Origin: Sphingobium indicum BiD32
GTDB lineage: Bacteria > Pseudomonadota > Alphaproteobacteria > Sphingomonadales > Sphingomonadaceae
Direction: 5' to 3'
Assembly (NCBI RefSeq): GCF_000382885.1
Contig: NZ_CAVK010000004.1
Coordinates: forward strand, 1-33,337
DNA length: 33,337 nt
The position numbers were made by a program, and so were the translations under genes. This document shows positions 23,233 to 30,890 of this stretch, piece by piece (the first letter of the stretch is position 1; every line of letters starts with the position of its first letter). The notes under the pieces were generated by a model that was not told where the DNA came from, ran no database searches, and was given only the letters and a program-made list of their open reading frames with translations.

Positions 23233-23895
23233 TCAGAAGCGCATGCCGACGCCGACGCCAAATACGAACGGGTCTAGGCCCAGCTTGACGCACTGGACGC
23301 CAGCGGCCGTGGTCGCCAGTCGCGCTTTGGTGTCGATGTCAATATATTTGACGTCGATGTTGAGGAAAATCCTGTCGTTAAGGTCGATATCGACCCCGAT
23401 CTGGCCGGCCCAACCGACACTATCCTTCATATGAACCTTGGTCTTGCCCACGGCTGTCTCCAGGGCGGTGGATGCATCTTCAGCATAGAATAGGGTATAG
23501 TTGATGCCCGCCCCCACATAAGGCCGGACATGGCCATCGACCACGGGATGATATTGCATCGTCAGCGTCGGCGGCAGCACCCAGGTCGAGGCGAGCTTGC
23601 CAATGCCGCCGGTCGTGCCGGTGCGGCCGCTGGCGCTATGTTTCGTGGTCGCGGCGATCAGCTCGAAACCGATATGGTCTGTCGCCATATAGGTGACGTC
23701 GATTTCGGGCATGATGCTGTTGTCCACGGCTACCTTCTCGCCCGGAAAGGCTGGCAGAACACTCCCGCTCTTCTCGTTGGGCGCGACCATGATCGTGCGA
23801 AGGCGCAGCAGAATGTCACCCTGTTTGGCCTGGGCCGGTCCGGCGATCAGTGCGCCGGCCATGGCGCTGGCCAGCAAGAAAGTCTTTATACGCAT
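23233..23895 (-). CDS. OmpW-family outer-membrane protein
   Basis: 220 residues. The signal peptide MRIKTFLLASAMAGALIAG ends at AQA (residue 23). The mature part is an eight-stranded beta-barrel of the OmpW type, with conserved pieces such as MPEIDVTYMATDHIGFELIAATTKH, the LPPTLTMQYHP...YVGAGINYTLFY segment, and the terminal Phe (GVGVGMRF) needed for outer-membrane assembly. OmpW-like barrels let small hydrophobic molecules through the outer membrane. The ATG at 23895 has GGAGAC upstream; earlier starts add an unlikely charged leader. It ends at a clear terminator and is divergent from hemN, sharing 134 bp with it. In enterobacteria ompW responds to oxygen; here that is only suggested. Confidence 0.92.
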   Translation of the reverse strand: MRIKTFLLASAMAGALIAGPAQAKQGDILLRLRTIMVAPNEKSGSVLPAFPGEKVAVDNSIMPEIDVTYMATDHIGFELIAATTKHSASGRTGTTGGIGKLASTWVLPPTLTMQYHPVVDGHVRPYVGAGINYTLFYAEDASTALETAVGKTKVHMKDSVGWAGQIGVDIDLNDRIFLNIDVKYIDIDTKARLATTAAGVQCVKLGLDPFVFGVGVGMRF

Positions 23896-23959
23896 TATTG
23901 TCTCCGTCCCTGATGTTGCGGTCAATAACGCCTTGTAGGCCCGGCCTGCCGTTCCTTCC

Positions 23960-23995
23960 TTGACGCCGCGCAATCAGAAATTTGATCCTGCGCAA
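23960..23995. promoter_or_regulatory. Two FNR-like half-matching sites between ompW and hemN
   Basis: TTGACGCCGCGCAA (23960-23973) and TTGATCCTGCGCAA (23982-23995) are alike and 22 bp apart. Each keeps one good half of the FNR box (TTGAT-N4-ATCAA) and a weak second half (CGCAA). The spacing of two helical turns is notable, but the match is imperfect. Confidence 0.25.
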
Positions 23996-24029
23996 TGCGT
24001 TGACGCGCGACCGGTGGCAGGCCGTTCCC

Positions 24030-25337
24030 ATGTTCCGATACTATCCCGATCTGCTGGCGGCCCCCGTGCCGCGCTACACCAGCTATCCCACTGCTGCACA
24101 ATTCACCGAAGCCGTCGGCGCCGAGGCGCTGGCGGAGCGGCTCGACACTCTTCCGCAGGATGCCGGGATATCGCTCTATCTTCACATCCCCTATTGCCAC
24201 GACATCTGCTGGTATTGCGGGTGCAACACCGGTGCCGCGACCCGGCCCCGCCGCCTGGCCATCTATGTCGATGCGCTGGAGCAGGAAATCGCGCTGGTCG
24301 CCTCGCGCCTGGGCGGGCGGAGGCGCGTGACCCATATCGCCTTTGGCGGTGGCAGTCCGAATTCGCTGCCGCTGGTCGACTGGGTCCGCCTTAATCACCA
24401 GTTGCTGCTATGTTTTGATACCAGTGCGGCCGCCCTGTCAGTCGAAATCGATCCACGTCGCCTCGACCAGGCATGGATCGACGCCATGGGCCAGATCGGC
24501 GTTTCGCGCGTCAATCTGGGTGTGCAGACCTTTGCACCCCACGTCCAACGGGCCATAGGGCGGGTGCAGCCGGTCGATATGGTGCAAGCGGCGGTTGCCG
24601 GGCTGCGCCGGGTTCAAATCGACGTCGGGTTCGACCTGATGTACGGCCTGCCGGGCCAGAGCGAGGCGGATCTGGCCGAAACACTGGAAACAAGCATCCG
24701 CCTGGCACCATCGCGTATCGCCCTGTTTGGCTATGCACATATGCCGCACCTGCTGCACCGTCAGCGCCGGATCGCGCAGGCCGATCTTCCCGACATGGCC
24801 ACGCGCTTCGCGATGGCGACACAAGGTCATGCGATGCTGACTGCCGCGGGCTATCGCGCCATTGGCTTCGATCATTTCGCCCTGCCCGATGATCCCCTGG
24901 CTCAGGCCGCAATCGGCGGAACGCTGCGGCGCAATTTCCAGGGCTTTACCGAGGATGACAGTGACGTCCTGATCGGTCTGGGTGCCAGCGCGATCAGCCA
25001 GTTTCCCGACCTGATCGTGCAGAATGAGAAAAATGCCGGTGCATATCGGGAGATCATCGCACAGGAGCGGTTGACCGCGACACGCGGCGTGAAGCGCAGC
25101 GCTGACGACCAGAAACGCGGCCGACTGATCGAGCGCCTATTATGTGACGGCGTAGCGCCAAGCGAGGGGGTTGGACAATCCCGCGATCTGGCCAGATTTG
25201 TCGACATGGGCATCGCCCGGCTGAACGACGGGTTGATCGAGATTCGCCCGGAGGCGCAGCCCTATGCCCGGTCGGTCGCGGCGTGCTTCGACGCCTATCT
25301 TCGCCCGGCCGAGGGGCGATTCAGTCATGCCGTCTAG
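24030..25337 (+). CDS. hemN: Oxygen-independent coproporphyrinogen III oxidase (HemN)
   Basis: 435 residues. This radical-SAM enzyme converts coproporphyrinogen III to protoporphyrinogen IX without O2 in haem synthesis. The cluster motif is C56-x3-C60-x2-C63 (CHDICWYCGC), preceded by SLYLHIPY. The N-terminal VPRYTSYPTA, the SVEIDPR, DLMYGLPGQ, IGFDHFALPDD and RNFQGFTEDDSD stretches all match HemN rather than the HemW look-alikes. Starting at 24030 places VPRYTSYPT at the usual distance from the N-terminus; upstream in-frame starts are unsupported. The gene is divergent from ompW, and the next small gene overlaps its end by 11 bases. Confidence 0.95.
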   Translation: MFRYYPDLLAAPVPRYTSYPTAAQFTEAVGAEALAERLDTLPQDAGISLYLHIPYCHDICWYCGCNTGAATRPRRLAIYVDALEQEIALVASRLGGRRRVTHIAFGGGSPNSLPLVDWVRLNHQLLLCFDTSAAALSVEIDPRRLDQAWIDAMGQIGVSRVNLGVQTFAPHVQRAIGRVQPVDMVQAAVAGLRRVQIDVGFDLMYGLPGQSEADLAETLETSIRLAPSRIALFGYAHMPHLLHRQRRIAQADLPDMATRFAMATQGHAMLTAAGYRAIGFDHFALPDDPLAQAAIGGTLRRNFQGFTEDDSDVLIGLGASAISQFPDLIVQNEKNAGAYREIIAQERLTATRGVKRSADDQKRGRLIERLLCDGVAPSEGVGQSRDLARFVDMGIARLNDGLIEIRPEAQPYARSVAACFDAYLRPAEGRFSHAV

Positions 25338-25539
25338 CAAGCTGATATTGGCGTTGGGCATGATCGCCACGGCAATTTCGACATCGGCTGATGCGAAAAG
25401 CAGTGCCGGGGCGGGACGTTATTATTGCGGCGAACCACCCATTGACTGGTCCCCACCATGGGAGAAGCGCCGGACCGATGGCCATGACAGGCTTGCCTGC
25501 CATCTGATGCTCAGGGAGCAACGGAAGAAATTGAAATAG
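25327..25539 (+). CDS. Small secreted protein of unknown function
   Basis: 70 residues. A signal peptide is evident (SSKLILALGMIATAISTSADA, cut after ADA about residue 23). The mature part of about 47 residues has two cysteines (YYCGEPP and RLACHLM), likely a disulphide, and a basic end. The start lies inside the last codons of hemN, with GAGGGG about nine bases before it, so translation could be coupled. No family recognised. The reading frame ends cleanly, and the signal peptide makes it more than chance, but it could still be spurious. Confidence 0.55.
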   Translation: MPSSKLILALGMIATAISTSADAKSSAGAGRYYCGEPPIDWSPPWEKRRTDGHDRLACHLMLREQRKKLK

Positions 25540-25649
25540 CGACAAAAGAAGCGGGCTATTGCCGCGCGAACGAAAATTCTGCTCCGCGATCCGCCCTCTC
25601 GGGCCATAAGCTATATGACCCTGTCGCCCCGCTCCGCCGTGTCGCTCAT

Positions 25650-25683
25650 AAAAAGGGGGCGGCTTCCGGTTGGCAGCCGCCCC
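25650..25683 (-). terminator. Rho-independent terminator of the MFS transporter gene
   Basis: Read on the minus strand, GGGGCGGCT pairs with AGCCGCCCC over nine bases (25675-25683 with 25656-25664), a 10-base loop, then C and TTTTT. It begins 25 bases after the transporter stop. Confidence 0.85.
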
Positions 25684-25707
25684 ACGCATTGCCGGCTTAT
25701 CAATGAT

Positions 25708-27378
25708 CTATTCGTCGATATTGCGGCGGAAGGTTTCGGGCAGGAACAACAGCCCGATCACCACTGTCGCGGCGGCCACCACGACCGGATACCACAGGCC
25801 GTAATAGATGTTGCCGGTGGCCGCGACCATCGCGAATGCCGTCGTGGGCAGGAAGCCGCCGAACCAGCCATTGCCGATATGATAGGGCAACGACATCGAC
25901 GTGTAGCGGATACGGCTGGGGAAAAGCTCCACCAACATCGCCGCGATCGGGCCATAAACCATCGTCACGAGCATCGCGAGCGCCCACAGGATCGCCACCA
26001 CCATCGGCTTGTTGATTTTGGCATTATCAGCCTTGGGCGGATAGCCAGCCTCCGCCAGCCCGACCTTAAGCGCGTCCTGGAACCCCGCGATTGCAGCGTC
26101 CTTTCCAGGTCCGACCATGCTCGTGGGAACAGGCGCGGTGAAGCTGACCGTTCCGACCTTGACCGTGGCGGGAGTACCGGCAGGCGCGTCGATATTGGCG
26201 TAGGTGATGCCGGTCTTGGCCATATAGGCCTTGGCGACATCGCAACTGGACCCATCGAACTTGTTTTTGCCGACCGGGTCGAACTGGAACGAACATTCCT
26301 CCTGATGGGCGATGATCGTCACCGGAGCGGAAGCCTGTGCCGCGGCCAGCATGGGGTTGGCCGCGTTGGTCAGCGCCCCGAACAGCGGGAAGTATGTCAT
26401 CGCCGCCAGCGCACACCCGCCCAGGATGATCGGCTTGCGACCGATCTTGTCGGATAGCCAGCCGAAGAACACGAAGAAGGGCGTTGCCAGTGCCAGTGCG
26501 ATGGCAATCAGGATATTCGCCGTCGCACCATCCACCCTCAGCGTCTTTTCGAGGAAGAACAGCGCATAAAATTGCCCGGCATACCACACCACCGCCTGTC
26601 CCATGACCGCGCCCAGCAGCGCGATGATGACCCAGCGCAGATTGCCCCATGTGCCGAACGCTTCGGTCAGCGGTGCCTTCGACGTGGTGCCTTCATCCTT
26701 CATCTTTTGGAACACGGGGCTTTCATTGAGTTGCAACCGAATCCACATCGACACGCCCAGCAGCAGGATCGAGATGAGGAATGGCAGGCGCCAGCCCCAG
26801 GCGGCAAATGCTTCCTCACCCAGCCCATAGCGAAATCCGATGACGACCAGCAGCGCGGCGAACAAGCCGAAGGTCGCCGTCGTCTGAATCCAGCTGGTGT
26901 AGAGGCCGCGTTTCCCCTCCGGCGCATGTTCGGCGACATAGGTCGCCGCCCCGCCATATTCGCCGCCCAGCGCCAGACCCTGCGCCAGTCGCATGATCAG
27001 CAGGATGATCGGCGCGGCCACGCCGATGCTGGCATAGCTGGGCAACAGGCCGACCGCGAAGGTCGAAAGACCCATGATCCCCATCGTGACGAGGAACGTG
27101 TTCTTGCGGCCGACCATGTCGCCGACCCGTCCGAACACGATCGCACCGAACGGCCGCACTGCAAAACCTGCTGCGAAGGCCGCCAGTGCAAAGATGAAGC
27201 CTGTCGTCTCGTTCACGCCAGAGAAAAATTGCGCCGAGATGTAGGTCGCCAACAGACCGTAGAGATAGAAATCATACCATTCAAACACCGTGCCCAGCGA
27301 GGAGGCGGCGATGACGAGTTTTTCATTCTGTGTCGCTGCATGATGTTTTGGCAGGCCGTCGTCATATGTTGTTGCCAT
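25708..27378 (-). CDS. MFS transporter, metabolite:H+ symporter type, with large loop
   Basis: 556 residues; twelve helices are expected. The MHS (ProP/ShiA-like) features are VFEWYDFYLYG (31-41), the loop motif GRVGDMVGRK (83-92), RLAQGLALGGEYGGA (130-144) and the second-half GWLSDKIGRK (306-315). Between helices of the second half (about 340-457) there is an extra domain of about 115 residues predicted outside the membrane, with C362 and C379 placed for a disulphide and a beta-like TVKVGTVSFTAPVP. This makes the protein about 100 residues longer than typical MHS carriers (430-450). The ATG at 27378 has AAGGGAG seven bases upstream. It ends at a terminator. The substrate, probably an organic acid or betaine, is not determined by sequence. 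Confidence 0.9.
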   Translation of the reverse strand: MATTYDDGLPKHHAATQNEKLVIAASSLGTVFEWYDFYLYGLLATYISAQFFSGVNETTGFIFALAAFAAGFAVRPFGAIVFGRVGDMVGRKNTFLVTMGIMGLSTFAVGLLPSYASIGVAAPIILLIMRLAQGLALGGEYGGAATYVAEHAPEGKRGLYTSWIQTTATFGLFAALLVVIGFRYGLGEEAFAAWGWRLPFLISILLLGVSMWIRLQLNESPVFQKMKDEGTTSKAPLTEAFGTWGNLRWVIIALLGAVMGQAVVWYAGQFYALFFLEKTLRVDGATANILIAIALALATPFFVFFGWLSDKIGRKPIILGGCALAAMTYFPLFGALTNAANPMLAAAQASAPVTIIAHQEECSFQFDPVGKNKFDGSSCDVAKAYMAKTGITYANIDAPAGTPATVKVGTVSFTAPVPTSMVGPGKDAAIAGFQDALKVGLAEAGYPPKADNAKINKPMVVAILWALAMLVTMVYGPIAAMLVELFPSRIRYTSMSLPYHIGNGWFGGFLPTTAFAMVAATGNIYYGLWYPVVVAAATVVIGLLFLPETFRRNIDE

Positions 27379-27776
27379 GTGCCATCTCCCTTAGAAGCCA
27401 TATTTCGCGGCCATCCCAACGCGATCCATCGCCCGGTGAGGCCGTTGACGACTGTGCGTTGAGCATGGCGATATTCGATGCCCAGGTCCAAAGTTTTGGC
27501 AACATGCAGTTTGCAAAGCCGATATTGGCGTTTCGGGCATGAAGCCAATCCTACCCTTGCACGGGAGGATTTTGGTGCCGGGTTGTAAAGGACAACATCG
27601 CCCAATTTTAGGCAGGAGACCAGAAGAGGTTGCCCGCCAGACTATAAGCGTCACCATTGGCCAGCCCAGGCAGTAATATGCCGTGTGGATGGAACAAGGA
27701 TGCTGATTTCACGGCGACCATGGTCAAGAAGCTGCGCTGGTCAGTACCTGCCCCAGCTTTTCCCCATCCGCTCAAT
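27379..27776. other. Divergent intergenic region between MFS transporter and htpG
   Basis: About 400 bases with no convincing gene; it must hold the promoter of the transporter on the minus strand. A near-palindrome GCCGATATTGGC (about 27518-27529) is the only dyad noticed. The end nearest htpG carries that gene's heat-shock-type promoter. Confidence 0.4.
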
Positions 27777-27805
27777 CTTGCAAAAATGAGATGTTGCCGC
27801 CATTT
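27777..27805 (+). promoter_or_regulatory. Sigma-32 (RpoH)-type promoter of htpG
   Basis: CTTGCAA (27777-27783), a 14-base spacer, then CGCCATTT (27798-27805). This matches the heat-shock pattern CTTGAAA-N13-17-CCCCATNT in 6 of 7 and nearly all -10 positions. Transcription would begin near 27812, leaving a leader of about 28 bases before the GTG start. Confidence 0.7.
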
Positions 27806-27839
27806 CCGCGCTGCATCGTAAAATATGGGGAGTGTTATC

Positions 27840-29726
27840 GTGACCACCGAGACCGCAGCGCCGCCAGAGACCCACGCCTTTGAGGCAGATGTGTCGAAGT
27901 TGCTGCACATGATGGTGCATTCCGTCTATTCCGACCGCGACGTATTCCTTCGCGAACTGATTTCAAATGCCGCCGACGCCTGCGAGAAGCTGCGCTATGA
28001 AGGTATCGCCACGCCTGCGCTACTGGGTGATGATCCACATCCGCGCATCAGCCTGACTCTCGATCCCGATCAGGGCCGTTTGACGATCGAAGATAATGGC
28101 ATCGGGATGACCGCCGCCGATATGGGCGAGACGCTGGGTACCATCGCGCGATCGGGCACCAAGGCGTTCATGGACAGGCTGGCGGCAGATGCAGGCAAGG
28201 CGGACTCGCAACTGATCGGCCAATTCGGCGTCGGCTTCTATTCCGCGTTCATGGTAGCACGCGAGGTGGAAGTATTCTCCCGCCGGGCAGGCACGGATGC
28301 GGCGGCGTGCTGGCGTTCGGACGGTCTTGGCACCTACACGATCGCGCCGGTGGATTTGACGGAAGCTCCGCCACGCGGCACGCGCGTCGTCCTGCATCTG
28401 CTCGACGATGCCAAATCCTATGCGGAACGCTTCACTGTCGAGCGGATCGTCAAGGCACAGTCCGGTCATGTGCCGGTGCCGATCACCCTGTTGGAAAAGC
28501 CCGATGCCGAAGGCAATCTCGTTGCCGACGGCGCAGCGCTATGGCTCAAACCACGCTCGGAAATCAGCGAAGAAGATTATGCCGATTTCTATCGCAGCGT
28601 TGCGGGGCAATATGACAAGCCCGCGCACACGATCCATTACCGGGCCGAAGGACGGTATGAATATTCGGTCCTGACCTTCATCCCGCAATCCAAGCCGTTC
28701 GACCTGTTCGATCCGGATCGCAAGGGGCATATCAAACTCTATGTGCGCCGGGTGTTCATCACCGACGAAGCGCCTGTCCTGCCCCGCTATCTGCGCTTTG
28801 TGCGCGGCCTGGTGGATTCGACCGACCTGCCACTCAACATGTCGCGCGAGATGATTCAGGACAGCCCCGTGCTGGCGGCGATCCAGAAGGGCGTGACCGG
28901 CCGGCTGCTCGGCGAGTTGCAGAAGCTCGCCGATAGTGACGGTGACGCATATTTGCAGATTTGGGAGAATTTCGGGGCCGTCCTCAAAGAAGGTCTGTAC
29001 GAGGATTTCGAGCGGCGCGAGGCGCTGCTTGGCCTCGCCCGGTTCAAGAGCACGAGGTCGGGGGATGGCTGGCGTTCGCTGAAGGACTATGTCGCGGACT
29101 TGCGCGAAAACCAGACCGCCATCTATTATGCGACCGGCAACGATCTGGATCGGCTCTCCACCTCGCCGCAGCTTGAGGGCTTCCGCGCGCGCGGCATAGA
29201 AGTGCTGCTGCTGCCCGACCAGGTCGACAATTTCTGGACCACGGTAGGCGTCGATCATGAGGGCAAGCCCTTCAAGTCGGTGACCCAGGGCGGTACCGAC
29301 CTCACCCTCATCCCGCTGTCGGACGATACCGAAGCACCGGTTCAGGCGGACAGCGATGCGGTCGACGGCTTCCTTGCCTTTGCAAGGAACGCCCTGGCGG
29401 GTGCCGTTTCGGATGTGCGCGTGTCGGAACGACTGACCAGCAGCGCGGTCTGTCTGGTGGCGCCTGAAAGCGGCATGGATCGGCAATTGGAGAAATTGCT
29501 CGCCAGCGCAGGGCAGTTGCCGCAAGCGGCCCTGCCCATATTGGAGATCAATCCCGGCCACGCGCTGATCCAGAAACTGGCGGTGGTCGAAGATGCGGAC
29601 GAACTGAAGGCTGATCTGGCGCATCTGCTGCTGGATCAGGCGCGGATCGCCGATGGCGAGCAGCCGAGCGATGCACGGGCCTTTGCCGAGCGGCTGGACA
29701 GGCTCATGCGCCGCGCTGTCGATTAG
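27840..29726 (+). CDS. htpG: Molecular chaperone HtpG (Hsp90)
   Basis: 628 residues from a GTG at 27840, which has GGGGAG seven bases before it; an ATG five codons upstream lies inside that motif and is less likely. The N-terminal GHKL ATPase shows LRELISNAADAC (E39 and N43), IEDNGIGM (D85) and the lid GQFGVGFYSAFMV. The middle domain has the KLYVRRVFI and LPLNMSREMIQ catalytic-loop stretch (the conserved Arg that contacts ATP), and the C-terminal dimerisation domain is complete. It folds or protects client proteins in the cytoplasm with ATP. A sigma-32-type promoter lies just before it. The DUF2520 gene starts three bases after the stop, so the two are probably cotranscribed. Confidence 0.96.
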   Translation: MTTETAAPPETHAFEADVSKLLHMMVHSVYSDRDVFLRELISNAADACEKLRYEGIATPALLGDDPHPRISLTLDPDQGRLTIEDNGIGMTAADMGETLGTIARSGTKAFMDRLAADAGKADSQLIGQFGVGFYSAFMVAREVEVFSRRAGTDAAACWRSDGLGTYTIAPVDLTEAPPRGTRVVLHLLDDAKSYAERFTVERIVKAQSGHVPVPITLLEKPDAEGNLVADGAALWLKPRSEISEEDYADFYRSVAGQYDKPAHTIHYRAEGRYEYSVLTFIPQSKPFDLFDPDRKGHIKLYVRRVFITDEAPVLPRYLRFVRGLVDSTDLPLNMSREMIQDSPVLAAIQKGVTGRLLGELQKLADSDGDAYLQIWENFGAVLKEGLYEDFERREALLGLARFKSTRSGDGWRSLKDYVADLRENQTAIYYATGNDLDRLSTSPQLEGFRARGIEVLLLPDQVDNFWTTVGVDHEGKPFKSVTQGGTDLTLIPLSDDTEAPVQADSDAVDGFLAFARNALAGAVSDVRVSERLTSSAVCLVAPESGMDRQLEKLLASAGQLPQAALPILEINPGHALIQKLAVVEDADELKADLAHLLLDQARIADGEQPSDARAFAERLDRLMRRAVD

Positions 29727-29729
29727 GCG

Positions 29730-30605
29730 ATGGCTGACGCCCAGCCTTATCGACAGATCGGCATTGCCGGGACGGGCCGGGTCGCTGGCGCGATCGGGCT
29801 TGCCCTTGCCGGACACTCGGTCAATCCGCTCCAGGTCTGGGGTCGCGATCCGGCAAAAGCCACAGCTCTTGCCGGATCGATTGGCCGCGCCCACGCGACA
29901 ACGCATCTGGCCAGCATTGGCGAGGCATGTGATCTGATCGTCCTTGCCGTTTCGGACGATGCGCTCCAACCTTCCATTCATGATCTCGCCGCCGTTGCCA
30001 GTGCGGAATCATCTTTTATATTCCACGTCAGCGGGCGCAGCGGTGCGGCGATATTGGAGCCGCTCCATGTCAAAGGCTGGCGCACCGCAGCGGTCCACCC
30101 GGCCATGACCTTCACCGGCGACCCGCAGGCGGAGGTCCGGCAGATGATCGGCGCGCGTTTCGCCGTGACCGGATCGACGCTGCGGGCGGGCGCAGAGGCC
30201 AGGGCCATCGTCGCCTTTCTCGGTGGCGTCCCGGTCGACATAAGCGAGGCGCACCGGCCGCTTTACCATGCAGCCCTGTGCCATGGCGCCAACCACCTCG
30301 TCACCCTGATCGCCGGAGCCGTTGACGCCCTGTCAGCGGCCGGTGTGGATGATCCCGCAGCGCTGCTTGCGCCACTCGTCCGCGCCGCGCTGGAGAACGG
30401 TCTTGGCAAAGGCATGGCGGGCATGTCAGGGCCATTGTTGCGCGGTGACGCAGCGACAATCGGTGGGCATGTTTCCGCGCTGCGCAGGGACTGCCCTGCT
30501 CTCTTGCCGCCATATCGCGCCATGGCTCTTGCCACGCTCGACGCGCTGGAACAGGCCAACGGATCAGCCCCCTCTGGTGCATGTCGGTCGCTGATGGAGG
30601 GATGA
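29730..30605 (+). CDS. Rossmann-fold DUF2520 protein
   Basis: 291 residues. The N-terminal part is a NAD(P)-binding Rossmann domain (IGIAGTGRVAGAIGLALAG, with GxGxxA at about 12-18) followed by AVSDDALQ and FHVSGRSG. The C-terminal part, beginning near GARFAVTGS and HPAMTFTG, is the helical DUF2520 domain with HRPLYHAALCHGANHLVTL. This two-domain arrangement is a recognised family related to pyrroline-5-carboxylate and 6-phosphogluconate dehydrogenases, but no member's reaction is known to me. The ATG follows the htpG stop by three bases, so it is probably heat-inducible through that promoter. It is convergent with the cyd operon. Confidence 0.88.
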   Translation: MADAQPYRQIGIAGTGRVAGAIGLALAGHSVNPLQVWGRDPAKATALAGSIGRAHATTHLASIGEACDLIVLAVSDDALQPSIHDLAAVASAESSFIFHVSGRSGAAILEPLHVKGWRTAAVHPAMTFTGDPQAEVRQMIGARFAVTGSTLRAGAEARAIVAFLGGVPVDISEAHRPLYHAALCHGANHLVTLIAGAVDALSAAGVDDPAALLAPLVRAALENGLGKGMAGMSGPLLRGDAATIGGHVSALRRDCPALLPPYRAMALATLDALEQANGSAPSGACRSLMEG

Positions 30606-30746
30606 CGAAGCTTCTGCTGGCAGGGGAAAGTGGATCAGGGTTTGGCGCTGGCCCTGTGAGACGAGCGCATGACCCAGATCGTTGCGCCGCCCCGCCCTGC
30701 TGCTGCCCCGACCCAAGCTTCTCACTGCCATCGTAGAGGCCGACAG

Positions 30747-30787
30747 GCTATCGCAGGAGATGGCAGCCTGGATAGCGACGCGCTATC
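30747..30787. repeat. Overlapping inverted repeats at the cyd operon end
   Basis: GCTATC (30747-30752), GATAGCG (30771-30777) and CGCTATC (30781-30787) allow two mutually exclusive hairpins. One joins the first two arms with CAGG/CCTG inside; the other pairs the last two with a 3-base loop. No T-run follows, so a terminator is uncertain. Confidence 0.4.
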
Positions 30788-30890
30788 ACACCAGCCAGTG
30801 GCGCAATCCCAGCGAAACCAGTAGCAGCGTCGCCACGCTTGCGGCCCATATCCCCACGAACCAGCCCAGTCGGATCATCCGCCCACGCAT
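30786..30890 (-). CDS. DUF2474-type small subunit of the bd oxidase
   Basis: 34 residues. MRGRMIRLGWFVGIWAASV, then a hydrophobic stretch ending in LRHWLV. One membrane helix is predicted, preceded by positive residues and a conserved-looking WFVGIW core, the pattern of DUF2474 proteins encoded after cydAB or cioAB in proteobacteria. It is comparable in place and size to CydX, a helix that stabilises the haem site. Its ATG shares one base with the cydB stop (TGATG), so it is translationally coupled. It is easily missed because of its length. Exact subunit role is inferred. Confidence 0.8.
   Translation of the reverse strand: MRGRMIRLGWFVGIWAASVATLLLVSLGLRHWLV

Noticed and set aside
28539..29981. 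Long minus-strand open frame over htpG
   Set aside because: Antisense shadow of a strongly conserved chaperone gene.
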